A DNA stretch of 64,000 nt from Pseudomonas extremaustralis (GTDB lineage Bacteria; Pseudomonadota; Gammaproteobacteria; Pseudomonadales; Pseudomonadaceae), in contig NZ_LT629689.1 of assembly GCF_900102035.1 (NCBI RefSeq), positions 1,302,001 through 1,366,000 on the forward strand, given 5' to 3'. Within the stretch, counting starts at the first letter, position 1. Each line of letters begins with the position of its first letter. The notes under the pieces were generated by a model. It was not told where the DNA came from, did not search any database, and saw nothing but the letters and a program-made list of their open reading frames with translations. The translations under genes were made by a program, and so were the position numbers. Below are positions 19,416 to 29,741 of this stretch, in pieces.

Positions 19416-20600
19416 ATGAAAACACCGCGCCCCTCCGCCCGTATGCCTCACCTGATCCAACTGCGAAACCTGAAGATGGCGCGCTCGGCCCACGCCTACG
19501 TGCGCGGCAGCACCGTGCAATTCTACGAGTGGTTGCACAGCCAGTCGGGCCGACGTTTGCCCCATGGCCCGGCGATCTGGATCTGCGGCGACTGCCACGC
19601 CGGCAACCTGGGCCCCACCGGGGACACCAAGGGCCGTATCGACATGCATATCCGCGACCTCGACCAAACGGTGATCGGCAATCCGGCCCACGACCTGGTG
19701 CGCCTGGCATTGTCCCTGGCCACTGCCGCCCGCGGCTCCGATCTGCCTGGCGTGACCACCGCGCGGATGCTCGAAGAAATGATGGTGGGCTACGAACAGG
19801 CATTCAAAGACAAGCCCGACGCAGCGCCACCGCGCCCCTCCCAGGTCAAGGCGGGGATGCGCAGTGCGGTGGAGCGCACCTGGAAGAATCTTGCCCGCGA
19901 CCGCATCGAAAACGTGCGGCCGACGATTCCCTTGGGCAAGCATTTCTGGCCGCTGTCACGGGCCGAAAAAAACGCGCTGCACACCGTGTGCGCTTCCGAT
20001 GAGATCCAGCAATTGGTCACCTCGCTCAAGGGACGGCCCAAGGACGCCAAGGTCGAACTGCTGGACTCGGCCTATTGGGTCAAAGGTTGCAGCTCCCTCG
20101 GTCTGTTGCGGTATGCGGCATTGCTGGGGGTGGGCGATAAGGACGACCAGGAATACTGCCTGATCGATATCAAGGAAGCTGTGGGCGCCGCCGCACCCCG
20201 CGTGGCACGGGCGAAGATGCCCAGGGATAACGGGCGCCGCGTGGTGGAGGGCGCACGCCAGCTGTCACCGGGGCTGGGTGAGCGCATGGTGGCGACACGT
20301 TTTCTGGACCACGGTTTTTTTATTCGCGAACTGCTGCCCCAGGACATGAAGCTGGAGCTGGATGAACTGAGCGAAACCGATGCGATGCACGCTGCCGGTT
20401 ACCTGGCCCGGGTCGTCGGGGTGGCCCATGCGCGGCAGATGGATCGCGCGACGCGCAAGGACTGGATGGCAGTGTTGCAGGAAAACCGCTCCAAGCAACT
20501 GGATGCGCCCTCGTGGCTATGGACCAGCGTGGTGCAACTGGTGGGCAGCCACGAGCAGGGCTACCTCAACCATTGCCGCCGGTATGCGCTGGAACACTGA
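19416..20600 (+). CDS. DUF2252 family protein
   Basis: This 394-residue cytoplasmic protein belongs to the DUF2252 family. Segments IWICGDCHAGNLGP and DMHIRDLDQTVIGNPAHDLVRLA resemble the catalytic loop and metal-binding segments of kinase-fold phosphotransferases (an HxGN and a D-x-D pattern), which supports the proposed protein-kinase-like fold of this family. No function is established. I start at ATG 19416 (MKTPRPSARMPHLIQL); the longer frame from 19269 overlaps the divergent ampC promoter region. It is a single gene, with a convergent hydrolase gene behind it. Confidence 0.82.
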   Translation: MKTPRPSARMPHLIQLRNLKMARSAHAYVRGSTVQFYEWLHSQSGRRLPHGPAIWICGDCHAGNLGPTGDTKGRIDMHIRDLDQTVIGNPAHDLVRLALSLATAARGSDLPGVTTARMLEEMMVGYEQAFKDKPDAAPPRPSQVKAGMRSAVERTWKNLARDRIENVRPTIPLGKHFWPLSRAEKNALHTVCASDEIQQLVTSLKGRPKDAKVELLDSAYWVKGCSSLGLLRYAALLGVGDKDDQEYCLIDIKEAVGAAAPRVARAKMPRDNGRRVVEGARQLSPGLGERMVATRFLDHGFFIRELLPQDMKLELDELSETDAMHAAGYLARVVGVAHARQMDRATRKDWMAVLQENRSKQLDAPSWLWTSVVQLVGSHEQGYLNHCRRYALEH

Positions 20601-20629
20601 CCGCGAATATGAGGGCCTGTGCGCCGGGC

Positions 20630-21517
20630 TCAGGCCAGGTATTTGCGCAACCATCCCAGGGTGCGCTCCCACGCCAGATTCGCCGCCGCCTCGTCATAGC
20701 GCGGCGTCGAGTCATTGTGGAAGCCGTGGTTGGTGCCCTTGTAGATATAGGCCTCATAGCGGGTGCCGGCGGCCTTCAAGGCCTTTTCGTATGCGGGCCA
20801 GCCTTCGTTGATCCGTGTATCCAGTTCCGCGTAATGCAGCATGATCGGCGCCTTGATTTTCGGCACGTCCTTGGCCTCGGGTTGACGCCCATAAAACGAC
20901 ACCGCCGCGCCCAGTTCCGGGTATGCCACCGCCGCTGCGTTGGTCACGCCGCCGCCATAACAAAAGCCGATGATGCCGACTTTGCCGGTGCTGCTGTCGT
21001 GGTGCATCAGCCATTCGATGGCGGCGAAGAAGTCGTTCATCAGCTTGGTCGGATCAACGGTCTGTTGCAGCGCGACGCCTTTTTCATCGTTGCCGGGATA
21101 GCCGCCGACCGAGGTCAGGCCATCTGGCGCCAAGGCGATGAACCCGGCTTTGGCCAGGCGCCGGGCGACGTCTTCGATGTAGGGGTTCAGGCCGCGGTTT
21201 TCATGCACCACCACCACCGCCGGCAATTTGCCGGTGGCGTTGGCCGGGCGCACCAGGTAGCCGCGTACCGTGCCGTTGCCTTTGGGCGAAGGGTAGGTGA
21301 TGTAGTCGGCGACGATAGCCGGGTCGGTGAATTTCACCTGTTCGGCCAGGGCGTAGTTGGGGCTCAGCGCCGCCAGCAGGGCCGAGGCGGTGAGACCACC
21401 AAAGGTGAACAGTGCGGCGCGGTCGAGGAACTCGCGGCGGTTGAGCTTGCCGTGGGCGTAGCCGTCGTAGAGTTCCAGCAGTTCGGGGGCAAAGTCTTTC
21501 GCGGTGAGACGAGTCAT
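20630..21517 (-). CDS. Dienelactone hydrolase family protein with Tat-type signal
   Basis: This 295-residue alpha/beta hydrolase has the DLH nucleophile motif GFCYGGG (Cys at about residue 185), with a downstream aspartate (LDTRI) and histidine (GTNHGFHND) completing the usual triad. The N terminus has a twin-arginine-like sequence, [16 protein letters not shown], followed by a hydrophobic stretch and an ALA-E cleavage site, so it is probably exported folded to the periplasm. DLH enzymes hydrolyse lactone or ester bonds; this exported clade has no assigned substrate. It follows the thioesterase gene on the same strand at 44 bases, so co-transcription is possible. Confidence 0.88.
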   Translation of the reverse strand: MTRLTAKDFAPELLELYDGYAHGKLNRREFLDRAALFTFGGLTASALLAALSPNYALAEQVKFTDPAIVADYITYPSPKGNGTVRGYLVRPANATGKLPAVVVVHENRGLNPYIEDVARRLAKAGFIALAPDGLTSVGGYPGNDEKGVALQQTVDPTKLMNDFFAAIEWLMHHDSSTGKVGIIGFCYGGGVTNAAAVAYPELGAAVSFYGRQPEAKDVPKIKAPIMLHYAELDTRINEGWPAYEKALKAAGTRYEAYIYKGTNHGFHNDSTPRYDEAAANLAWERTLGWLRKYLA

Positions 21518-21561
21518 CGGATCGATCCTCGATTAGCGGTGGCAATCACTGTAGACCACGA

Positions 21562-22056
21562 TCAGCCTTCGCGACCGTGGGCGGCCGCTGCCAGTTGGCC
21601 GGTGTCCACGCGCACGAATACCGAGTCGCCGATGGCCGTGAGCACATCGCCGGCGTAGACCTCGCAGACCACCCGACTTTTGCGCCCGACCTCGCCCTCG
21701 ACCCGTGCGCGCAAGGTCAGCGTCACGCCCATGGGCGTCGGCTTGATGAATTTGATCCCCAGGTTGCCGGTGACGCAGTCGATACGCGGCAGGCTCCCGG
21801 GTTCGCGCTGTTCGGCGCGGTAGTGATAGGCCATGGCGGCCCAGTTGGAGTGGCAGTCCACCAGCATGGCGATCAGCCCGCCGTAGACCAGGTCGGGCCA
21901 GCCGCTGTATTTGGCGTCTGGCAGATGCTCGGCGATCAGGTGCACGCCGTCGCTGTCCCAGCGGCTCTTGATGTGCAGGCCATGGGGGTTGCTGCCACCG
22001 CAGCCGTAGCAAATGCCTTCCGGCGCGGTGGTGTCTTGTAGAGAGGGGGTGTGCAT
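21562..22056 (-). CDS. PaaI-like hotdog-fold thioesterase
   Basis: This 164-residue hotdog-fold protein resembles PaaI/YigI-type acyl-CoA thioesterases. The N-terminal CYGCGGSNPHGLHIK has a Cys pair seen in a subgroup of these proteins. The hotdog helix contains YGGLIAMLVDCHSNWAA, carrying the acidic/polar active-site positions. It presumably hydrolyses a small or aromatic acyl-CoA in the cytoplasm. It lies between the EamA transporter and the DLH hydrolase on the same strand with short spacers, which suggests a loose leftward transcription unit. Confidence 0.85.
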   Translation of the reverse strand: MHTPSLQDTTAPEGICYGCGGSNPHGLHIKSRWDSDGVHLIAEHLPDAKYSGWPDLVYGGLIAMLVDCHSNWAAMAYHYRAEQREPGSLPRIDCVTGNLGIKFIKPTPMGVTLTLRARVEGEVGRKSRVVCEVYAGDVLTAIGDSVFVRVDTGQLAAAAHGREG

Positions 22057-22095
22057 GCAGCGTCCTTAGTGTTTTGCGGGCGACTGCTCTGTTTA

Positions 22096-23010
22096 TCAGG
22101 ACGTGGGCCGGATGGGAACCACTCGACTGAAACGCTTGGCGCCGGCCACGCAGCCGATGACGGCAAGCGTCACCAGCAACATGCCCAGGCTGACCTGTTC
22201 ATGCAGCAACCCCGCCGCCAACGCCAGGCCGAAAAACGGTTGCAGCAACTGCAACTGGCCGACGGCGGCGATGCCACCCTGGGCCAGGCCGCGGTACCAG
22301 AACACAAAGCCGATCAGCATGCTGAACAGCGACACGTAGCCCAGGCTCAGCCAGGCCGGCAGGCTGATGCCGGTCAAGCTTGGCGGTGCGAGGATCAGGC
22401 TCAACGCCGCCGTCACTGGCAGCGCCACCATCAAGGCCCAGCAAATCACCTGCCAACCGCCCAGGCTGCGCGACAACGTGGCGCCCTCGGCATAGCCCAG
22501 GCCGCACACCAACACCGCCAACAGCATCAGCACATCACCGGCGGGCGCGGCGCTCAGGCCCTGGGCCACGGCATAGCCCATCACCAGCGCGCTACCCAGG
22601 ATCGAAAACAGCCAGAACACCGGACGCGGTCGCTCGCCGCCGCGCAGGACGCCAAACACCGCCGTGGCCAGGGGCAGCAGGCCGATGAATACGATGGAGT
22701 GCGCCGACGTGACGTATTGCAGGGCCAGCGCAGTCAGCAGGGGAAAGCCGATCACCACGCCGAGGGACACGATCGCCAGGGCCGCCCATTGGCGGCCGGC
22801 GGGGCGTTTGACCTTGAAGCACCCCAGCAGGAGCAATCCCACCAGGGCGGCGAGGGTGGCACGCAGCATGGTGAGGAACACCGGGTCGAACTCCATCACC
22901 GCCAGGCGCGTCGCTGGCAAGGAACCGCTGAAGATCACCACGCCGATAAGGCCGTTGATCCAGCCTTGGGTGCTGGTGTTCGGGGGATTGAGCGCTGAGG
23001 TACGTTCCAT
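22096..23010 (-). CDS. EamA/DMT-family transporter
   Basis: This 304-residue inner-membrane protein contains ten hydrophobic helices arranged as two EamA repeats (starting near GWINGLIGVVIFSGSLPATR and near AGDVLMLLAVLVCGLGY). The family exports metabolites or amino acids. It diverges from a MocR-type regulator gene across a short interval that holds a perfect inverted repeat, the usual arrangement when a MocR protein controls a neighbouring exporter. I start at MERTSALNPP (ATG 23010); a longer frame from 23073 would run through the operator. The ribosome binding site is weak. Confidence 0.87.
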   Translation of the reverse strand: MERTSALNPPNTSTQGWINGLIGVVIFSGSLPATRLAVMEFDPVFLTMLRATLAALVGLLLLGCFKVKRPAGRQWAALAIVSLGVVIGFPLLTALALQYVTSAHSIVFIGLLPLATAVFGVLRGGERPRPVFWLFSILGSALVMGYAVAQGLSAAPAGDVLMLLAVLVCGLGYAEGATLSRSLGGWQVICWALMVALPVTAALSLILAPPSLTGISLPAWLSLGYVSLFSMLIGFVFWYRGLAQGGIAAVGQLQLLQPFFGLALAAGLLHEQVSLGMLLVTLAVIGCVAGAKRFSRVVPIRPTS

Positions 23011-23068
23011 GAGAGTAGGCCCGGATAAGGAGAGGTTGCGTGACGGGCATCCTAGGGACCAGGATGAA

Positions 23069-23086
23069 GACAATCAAAAAATTGTC
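23069..23086. promoter_or_regulatory. Candidate MocR operator (perfect inverted repeat)
   Basis: GACAAT-N6-ATTGTC spans 23069-23086 with an A-rich spacer (CAAAAA). It abuts the ATG of the regulator gene and lies in the 76-base divergent interval with the EamA transporter gene. Its position suits repression of the regulator and control of the exporter. Confidence 0.6.
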
Positions 23087-24427
23087 ATGGATACATCGCC
23101 GATGCCACGCGCCCGCTACAAATCCCTGGTCGATACCTTTGCCGACGACATCCGCAGCGGCAGACTGGCGCCCGGCACGCGCCTGCCCACCCATCGCCAG
23201 TTGGCCGCCGACCAGGGCCTGGCGCTGGTCACCGCCAGCCGGGTGTATGCCGAACTGGAGGCCATGGGCCTGGTCAGCGGGGAAACCGGTCGGGGGACGT
23301 TCGTGCGTGAGATCGCGTTGCCGCCGGGGCAGGGCAGCGGGCAGATGAACGTCGCGGCGGGCATGCTCGATCTGAATTTCAACTACCCGTCATTGCCGGG
23401 CCAGGCAGACCTGCTGCGCACGGCCTTGCGCCAGTTGGCGTTGTCCGGCGAACTGGAGGCGTTGCTGCGTTACCAGCCCCATGCCGGCCGCCTGCACGAA
23501 CGTGCGGCTGTTGCGCGGCATTTGCTCTGTCGCGGGCTGACGGTGGAGGCCGGGCAGGTGCTGCTGGTCAGCGGCGCCCAGCACGGTTTGGCGGTGACCC
23601 TGATGGCGCTGCTCAAGCCAGGGGATGTGATTGCCGTCGATGCGCTGACGTATTCGGGGTTCAAGGTGCTGGCCGAGACCCTGCACCTGGAAATGCTGGC
23701 GATCCCGGTCACCGCCAGCGGCCCCGATCTCGATGCGCTGCACAGCCTGTGTCAAAAGCGTCCGGTGCGGGCGGTGTATTGCATGCCGACCCTGCATAAC
23801 CCGTTGGGGTGGGTGCTGGAACTGGCGCAGCGCGAGCGACTGGTGGCGATCGCTCGCCAGCACCACCTGATGATCATCGAGGATGCCGCCTATGCATTTC
23901 TCGCCGACAACCCGCCGCCGCCATTGGCGACATTGGCGCCGGAATGCACGGTGTATGTCGGTGGGTTGTCCAAGAGTGTCGCCACCGGTTTGCGCGTGGG
24001 CTTTATCAGCGCGCCGCTCGCGTGGGTGAAAAGCTTGGAGCGCACCATCATGGCGACCACCTGGAACGTGCCGGGGGTGATGAGTGCCATTGCCGTGGCA
24101 TGGATCGAGGACGGCACGGTGGCGCAGTTGGAGGCGCAAAAACGTGAGGACGCGCGGGCGCGGCAAGCCTTGGCGGCTCAGGTGTTCAAGGGGCTGGCGT
24201 ACATCAGCCATCCGTCCTCGTATTTCCTGTGGTTGCCCCTGGGGGAAGATGCCCGCGCCGACCAGATCGCCATGGCGCTGCAACGCGAGCACATTTCGGT
24301 GTCCACCGCCGAGCCATTCGCCGTCTCGGCCCATGTGCCTCACGCGCTGCGCCTGGCCTTGGGGTCAGTGGAGATGGGCGCGTTGCGGGAGGCGTTGATG
24401 AGGGTGCGCAGGGCGGTGGCGTGGTGA
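23087..24427 (+). CDS. MocR-type transcriptional regulator (GntR wHTH plus aminotransferase domain)
   Basis: This 446-residue regulator has a GntR winged-helix DNA-binding domain at about residues 8-75 (YKSLVDTFADDIRSGRLAPGT, LAADQGLALVTASRVYAEL) and a fold-type I aminotransferase domain at about 110-440. The PLP lysine is Lys296 in GGLSKSVATGLRVG, and an aspartate (IIEDAAYAF) contacts the cofactor ring. MocR proteins sense PLP or amino acid adducts. The start could be ATG 23087 (MDTSPMPRARY) or ATG 23102; the first directly follows the palindrome. It is divergent from the EamA transporter, its likely target. Confidence 0.9.
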   Translation: MDTSPMPRARYKSLVDTFADDIRSGRLAPGTRLPTHRQLAADQGLALVTASRVYAELEAMGLVSGETGRGTFVREIALPPGQGSGQMNVAAGMLDLNFNYPSLPGQADLLRTALRQLALSGELEALLRYQPHAGRLHERAAVARHLLCRGLTVEAGQVLLVSGAQHGLAVTLMALLKPGDVIAVDALTYSGFKVLAETLHLEMLAIPVTASGPDLDALHSLCQKRPVRAVYCMPTLHNPLGWVLELAQRERLVAIARQHHLMIIEDAAYAFLADNPPPPLATLAPECTVYVGGLSKSVATGLRVGFISAPLAWVKSLERTIMATTWNVPGVMSAIAVAWIEDGTVAQLEAQKREDARARQALAAQVFKGLAYISHPSSYFLWLPLGEDARADQIAMALQREHISVSTAEPFAVSAHVPHALRLALGSVEMGALREALMRVRRAVAW

Positions 24428-24473
24428 TGGGGCTGCTGCGCAGCCCAACGGGGGACAAGCGCCCTCGCCACGC

Positions 24474-26174
24474 CTATTCCAGCGCCGGGGTACGCGGTGG
24501 AATCAGGCGTTTGCTGCCGGTGGCTTCGTACGCCGAGGCCAGGCGCAGCAGCGTCGAGTCGTCATAGGCACGCCCGGCAAACGTCAGTCCCACCGGCATG
24601 CCGATATCCGCCATCACGCCCATGGGCACGGTGACGGTGGGCACGCCCAGGTGGCGAATGGCAAGGTTGCCGTTGGCCACCCACACGCCGTTGCTCCAGG
24701 CGATATCCGCGCTGGCTTCGTTCACGTCGGCATCCGCCGGGCCGACATCGGCCACGGTCGGGAACAACACCGCGTCGAGCCCCAGTGTGTCCATCCAGTC
24801 TTCCAGATCGATCCGACGGGTCTGTTCCAGGCCGCGCAGGCCGTCGGGCACGGTGCCGATCTCGTTCCATGGCTTGATGCCGCGCTGGGCCATGCGCACG
24901 TATTCGTCCATGCCGGCGGCCAGATCGTCTTCACGGTTGGGCAGGGTGCCGGGGTCGTGGGGGAAGATCTTGGGGCCGTCCACATCCGCCAGGCGGTTCA
25001 GGGCCGGGTCGTTGTTGGCGCGCAGGAAATCGTCAAAGGCCCAGGCCGACAGTTCCCACAACTCATCGTGGAGGAACTCCTTGGACACCAAGCCACGGGT
25101 AAACACGGTCGGCGCGCCGGGGCGGTCGCCTTCGCAGTTGGACACCAGCGGGAAATCCACCTCGATGACTTCGGCACCGGCGGCTTCAAGCGCCTGGCGT
25201 GCGGCTTGCCACAAGTCGATCACGCTGGCGCGGGTGTGGATCTTCTGCCCGGTCGGACCGCCGATGCCGGGCTTTTCGCTGGTGCCGGCGTCCGGGTCGG
25301 CGTTGATGTACATGCGCGGGACACCAAGGCGCTTGCCGGCGAGGGCGGCGGGCGTGGCGGCCAGTTCAAGGTAGGACGCCGGGCGCACCGAGGCGACGCT
25401 GGGAATCGGTACCCAGGGTTGCAGGCGCCACAGGTCGCCACGGGTGTCCGGGTCGTCGGCGACCACTACGTCGAGCACTTCCAGCAGGTCGGCCATGGTG
25501 CGCGCGTACGGCACTACCACGTCCATGGTCGGGGTCAACGGCCAGTTGCCACGTACCGAAATCACCCCACGGGACGGCGTATAGGCGCACAAGCCATTGT
25601 TGGACGCCGGGCCTCGGCCGCTGGACCAGGTTTCTTCCGCCAAGCCGAAGGCGGAGAAGCTCGCGGCGGTGGCGGTGCCGGCGCCATTGGACGAGCCGGA
25701 GGCGAACGGCGCGGTCAGGTAGTCGGCGTTATACGGGCTTTCCGCCCGGCCATACACGCCACGCTGCATGCCGCCATTGGCCATCGGCGGCATATTGGTC
25801 TTGCCCAGGCAGATCGCACCACCGGCCCGCAACCGTTCGATGGTGAAGGCATCGCGCTGGGCGACGAGGCTGGCAAATGCCGGGCTGCCCGATGCCGCTG
25901 TTAGCCCTTTGACCAGGTAACTGTCTTTGGCGGTATAGGGAATGCCATCCAGTGGCCCCAAGGTTTCGCCCCTGGCCCGGCGCGCATCGGACGCCTCGGC
26001 TTCCTTCAGGGCTTCGGGGTTGCGCACTACCACGGCATTCAGGGCCGTGGCGGTCTGCGGACCGTTGTAGGCATCGATACGGGCCAGGTAAGCCTGGACC
26101 AGTTCAACGGCCGTGGTCTGGCCGGATTCAAGCGCCGCGCGCAATTGGGCAATGCAGACTTCGGTAACTTGCAT
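24474..26174 (-). CDS. Amidase-signature family hydrolase
   Basis: This 566-residue cytoplasmic enzyme belongs to the amidase signature family, which hydrolyses carboxamides with a Ser-cisSer-Lys triad. Lys83 lies in IPYTAKDSY, the cis-serine is Ser161 in FASGSSNGAG, and the nucleophile is most likely Ser185 in EETWSSGRGPAS. The glycine-rich loop deviates from the usual GGSSGG and GTDTGGS forms. No signal peptide is seen. A neighbouring convergent MocR gene and upstream GGDEF gene give no functional clue, so the substrate is unknown. Confidence 0.9.
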   Translation of the reverse strand: MQVTEVCIAQLRAALESGQTTAVELVQAYLARIDAYNGPQTATALNAVVVRNPEALKEAEASDARRARGETLGPLDGIPYTAKDSYLVKGLTAASGSPAFASLVAQRDAFTIERLRAGGAICLGKTNMPPMANGGMQRGVYGRAESPYNADYLTAPFASGSSNGAGTATAASFSAFGLAEETWSSGRGPASNNGLCAYTPSRGVISVRGNWPLTPTMDVVVPYARTMADLLEVLDVVVADDPDTRGDLWRLQPWVPIPSVASVRPASYLELAATPAALAGKRLGVPRMYINADPDAGTSEKPGIGGPTGQKIHTRASVIDLWQAARQALEAAGAEVIEVDFPLVSNCEGDRPGAPTVFTRGLVSKEFLHDELWELSAWAFDDFLRANNDPALNRLADVDGPKIFPHDPGTLPNREDDLAAGMDEYVRMAQRGIKPWNEIGTVPDGLRGLEQTRRIDLEDWMDTLGLDAVLFPTVADVGPADADVNEASADIAWSNGVWVANGNLAIRHLGVPTVTVPMGVMADIGMPVGLTFAGRAYDDSTLLRLASAYEATGSKRLIPPRTPALE

Positions 26175-26320
26175 GACGTTTTCTTCGCCGCCTTCATATG
26201 GGTGTAAGGCCGCAGTCTACGGAGAGATATTTCACAAAACCAGCGGCGCATATTCCGCATACGCGGTTCGCATCGCTTGCCAGGGGGTGGCATCGGCGAG
26301 AATCAGAATCCCGGCGAGCG

Positions 26321-27484
<1,164 letters not shown>

Positions 27485-27592
27485 GTCGTGCCGGGTTTGC
27501 CTGGGTGTGCGTGTGAACGCGATTGTAAGCGCACACCCAGGTTTTTCAGAACAGAAAGCTTGATGGCACACAGCCAGCCGATGTTCGGCCGA

Positions 27593-28804
27593 TCAGACGC
27601 CTTTGGTGGACGGCAGCAGGATCGTCAGGATGCCCACCAGCGGCAGGAACGAGCACAGCGTATAGACGTACTCGATGCCGTGGCGATCGGCGAGCAGGCC
27701 GAGCAAGGCCGCGCCGATACCGCTGAAGCCGAACATCAGGCCGAAGAACACCCCGGCGATCATGCCCACGTTGCCCGGCACCAGTTCCTGGGCGTAGACC
27801 ACGATGGCCGAGAACGCCGAGGCGAGGATAAAGCCGATCACCACACTCAGTACGGCGGTCCAGAACAGGTCGACGTAGGGCAGGGCGAGGGTGAATGGCG
27901 CGGCGCCGAGGATCGAGAACCAGATGACTTTCTTGCGCCCGATCCGGTCGCCGATCGGTCCGCCGAAAAAGGTGCCCGCGGCCACGGCGCCGAGGAACAG
28001 GAACAGATACAGCTGGGAACTGGCCACCGACAGGCTGAATTTTTCGATCAGGTAGAAGGTGAAGTAGCTGGTCAGGCTGGACATGTAGAAGTATTTGGAG
28101 AACACCAGGATCGCCAGCACCACCAGGGCAAAGGTCACGCGGCCCTTGGACAAACCGTGGGTGGCCTGGCTGCCTTGCTTGAGCTTGAACAGGTTGAGGT
28201 GGTTACGGTACCAGCGGCTCAACCCGTAGAGCACCAGGATCGCGAACACCGCAAACAGCCCGAACCAGGCGACGTGGCCCTGGCCGTAGGGAATGATGAT
28301 CGCCGCCGCCAGCAATGGGCCCAAGGCGCTGCCGGTGTTGCCGCCGACCTGGAAGGTCGATTGCGCCAGGCCATAGCGCCCGCCGGACGCCAGGCGCGCG
28401 ACGCGGGACGTCTCCGGGTGGAAGGTCGACGAGCCCACGCCCACCAGGCCCGATGCGAGCAGGATCGCCGGGAAGTTGCCGACAAATGCCAGCATCAGGA
28501 TGCCCACCAGGGTACACACCATGCCTGCCGGCAACAGCCACGGCTTGGGGTGGCGGTCGGTGTGGTAGCCGATCCACGGTTGCAGCAGCGAGGCGGTCAA
28601 TTGGAAGGTCAGGGTGATCAGACCAACTTGGGTGAAGGTCAGTCCGTAGTCGGCTTTGAGCATCGGGTAGATCGACGGCAGCACGGCCTGGATCAGGTCA
28701 TTGACCAGGTGCGCCAGGGCGCAGGCGCCGAGGACGCGCATGACCAACGGGCTTGCGTGCGGCGGGCTGGAGGTTGAGGCGGGTGAGGCGGTCAGGGTCG
28801 TCAT
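27593..28804 (-). CDS. fsr: MFS efflux transporter of the fosmidomycin-resistance (Fsr) type
   Basis: This 403-residue, 12-helix major facilitator opens with LGACALAHLVNDLIQAVLPSIYPMLK, the characteristic Fsr start, and carries GYHTDRHPKPW and GDRIGRKK loop motifs between helices 2-3 and 8-9. E. coli Fsr exports fosmidomycin with protons; the natural substrate is unclear. An AraC-family regulator gene diverges from it, with 145 bases between the two starts, and is its likely regulator. The assignment to Fsr is by resemblance, the resistance role is inference. Confidence 0.88.
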   Translation of the reverse strand: MTTLTASPASTSSPPHASPLVMRVLGACALAHLVNDLIQAVLPSIYPMLKADYGLTFTQVGLITLTFQLTASLLQPWIGYHTDRHPKPWLLPAGMVCTLVGILMLAFVGNFPAILLASGLVGVGSSTFHPETSRVARLASGGRYGLAQSTFQVGGNTGSALGPLLAAAIIIPYGQGHVAWFGLFAVFAILVLYGLSRWYRNHLNLFKLKQGSQATHGLSKGRVTFALVVLAILVFSKYFYMSSLTSYFTFYLIEKFSLSVASSQLYLFLFLGAVAAGTFFGGPIGDRIGRKKVIWFSILGAAPFTLALPYVDLFWTAVLSVVIGFILASAFSAIVVYAQELVPGNVGMIAGVFFGLMFGFSGIGAALLGLLADRHGIEYVYTLCSFLPLVGILTILLPSTKGV

Positions 28805-28949
28805 GGGTGCAGTCCATACAAGGCAGTGAGCAGAGGCAGCCAGTACGTGGGCCGGCTACCCGTTTCAGATTGTTTCGGCGTTTATGCTAGATTCGGCAAA
28901 AATGCCTGTCTCACGTAATTCGGGAGGCAACTCTCGCAAAAAGGGCGAA

Positions 28950-29723
28950 ATGATCACGTCATTGGATAAATTTCTGCAGGAGATCGATGAGGGCGAGTGG
29001 GCCGTCATCAGTTCGGCCACCGACTACCCGGAAAACTGGGTGATCCCCGAGCACAGCCACGAGAAGCACCAACTGCTCTACGCCACCGAAGGCGTGATGG
29101 TGGTGCATTCGGCACAGAACCAGTGGACGGTGCCGCCCCATCGCGGTTTCTGGATGCCCAGCGGGCACGTGCATTCGTTGCGTTGTGTGGGGGCGCTGAA
29201 AATGCGCAGTGTGTTTGTACGCCCCGACAGCTTCCCCAACCTGCCGACCGAGACCAAGGCGGTGAGCATTTCGCCGCTGCTCAGCGAGCTGATCAAGGCC
29301 TCGGTCAGCCTGAAGCCGCCGTATGCCGAGGATTCGCGGGATGCACGGATCATGCACCTGATCCTCGACGAACTTGCCCTGTTGCCGGCCTTGCCGCTCT
29401 CACTGCCGCAGCCCGCCGACTCGCGCATCCGCCTGATCTGCCAGGCCTTGCAGGACGAGCCGGGCGATGCCTCCACCGTGGCCGACTGGAGCGAGCGCCT
29501 GGGCCTGGACCAGAAAACCATCCAGCGTCTGTTCCGCAAGGACACCGGCATGACCTTCGGCCAATGGCGGCAGCAGGCGCGGCTGTTGCTGGCGCTGGAG
29601 CGCATGGCGGTGGGCGAGAAAATCATCGATGTGGCGCTGGCGCTGGGCTATGACAGCCCGAGCGCTTTTACCAGCATGTTCAAGAAGCAGTTCGGCAAGA
29701 CGCCGAGTCATTTCTTCTGGTAG
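28950..29723 (+). CDS. AraC-family transcriptional regulator
   Basis: This 257-residue regulator has an N-terminal cupin sensor domain (PEHSHEKHQLLYATEGVMVV, then PHRGFWMPSGHVHSL) and a C-terminal double helix-turn-helix (LGLDQKTIQRLFRKDTGMTFGQWR and VALALGYDSPSAFTSMFKKQFG). I place the start at ATG 28950 (MITSLDKFL), which has AAGGG seven bases upstream; the longer frame from 28884 begins in a sequence that looks like a -10 box (TATGCT). It is divergent from the fsr-like exporter and probably controls it in response to a small hydrophobic compound. Confidence 0.9.
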   Translation: MITSLDKFLQEIDEGEWAVISSATDYPENWVIPEHSHEKHQLLYATEGVMVVHSAQNQWTVPPHRGFWMPSGHVHSLRCVGALKMRSVFVRPDSFPNLPTETKAVSISPLLSELIKASVSLKPPYAEDSRDARIMHLILDELALLPALPLSLPQPADSRIRLICQALQDEPGDASTVADWSERLGLDQKTIQRLFRKDTGMTFGQWRQQARLLLALERMAVGEKIIDVALALGYDSPSAFTSMFKKQFGKTPSHFFW

Positions 29724-29741
29724 CGCCGGGCTTGCCGGGGC

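Noticed and set aside
22664..23086. Upstream extension of the MocR regulator
   Set aside because: It is antisense to the EamA transporter gene and crosses the operator; the GntR domain begins right after 23087.
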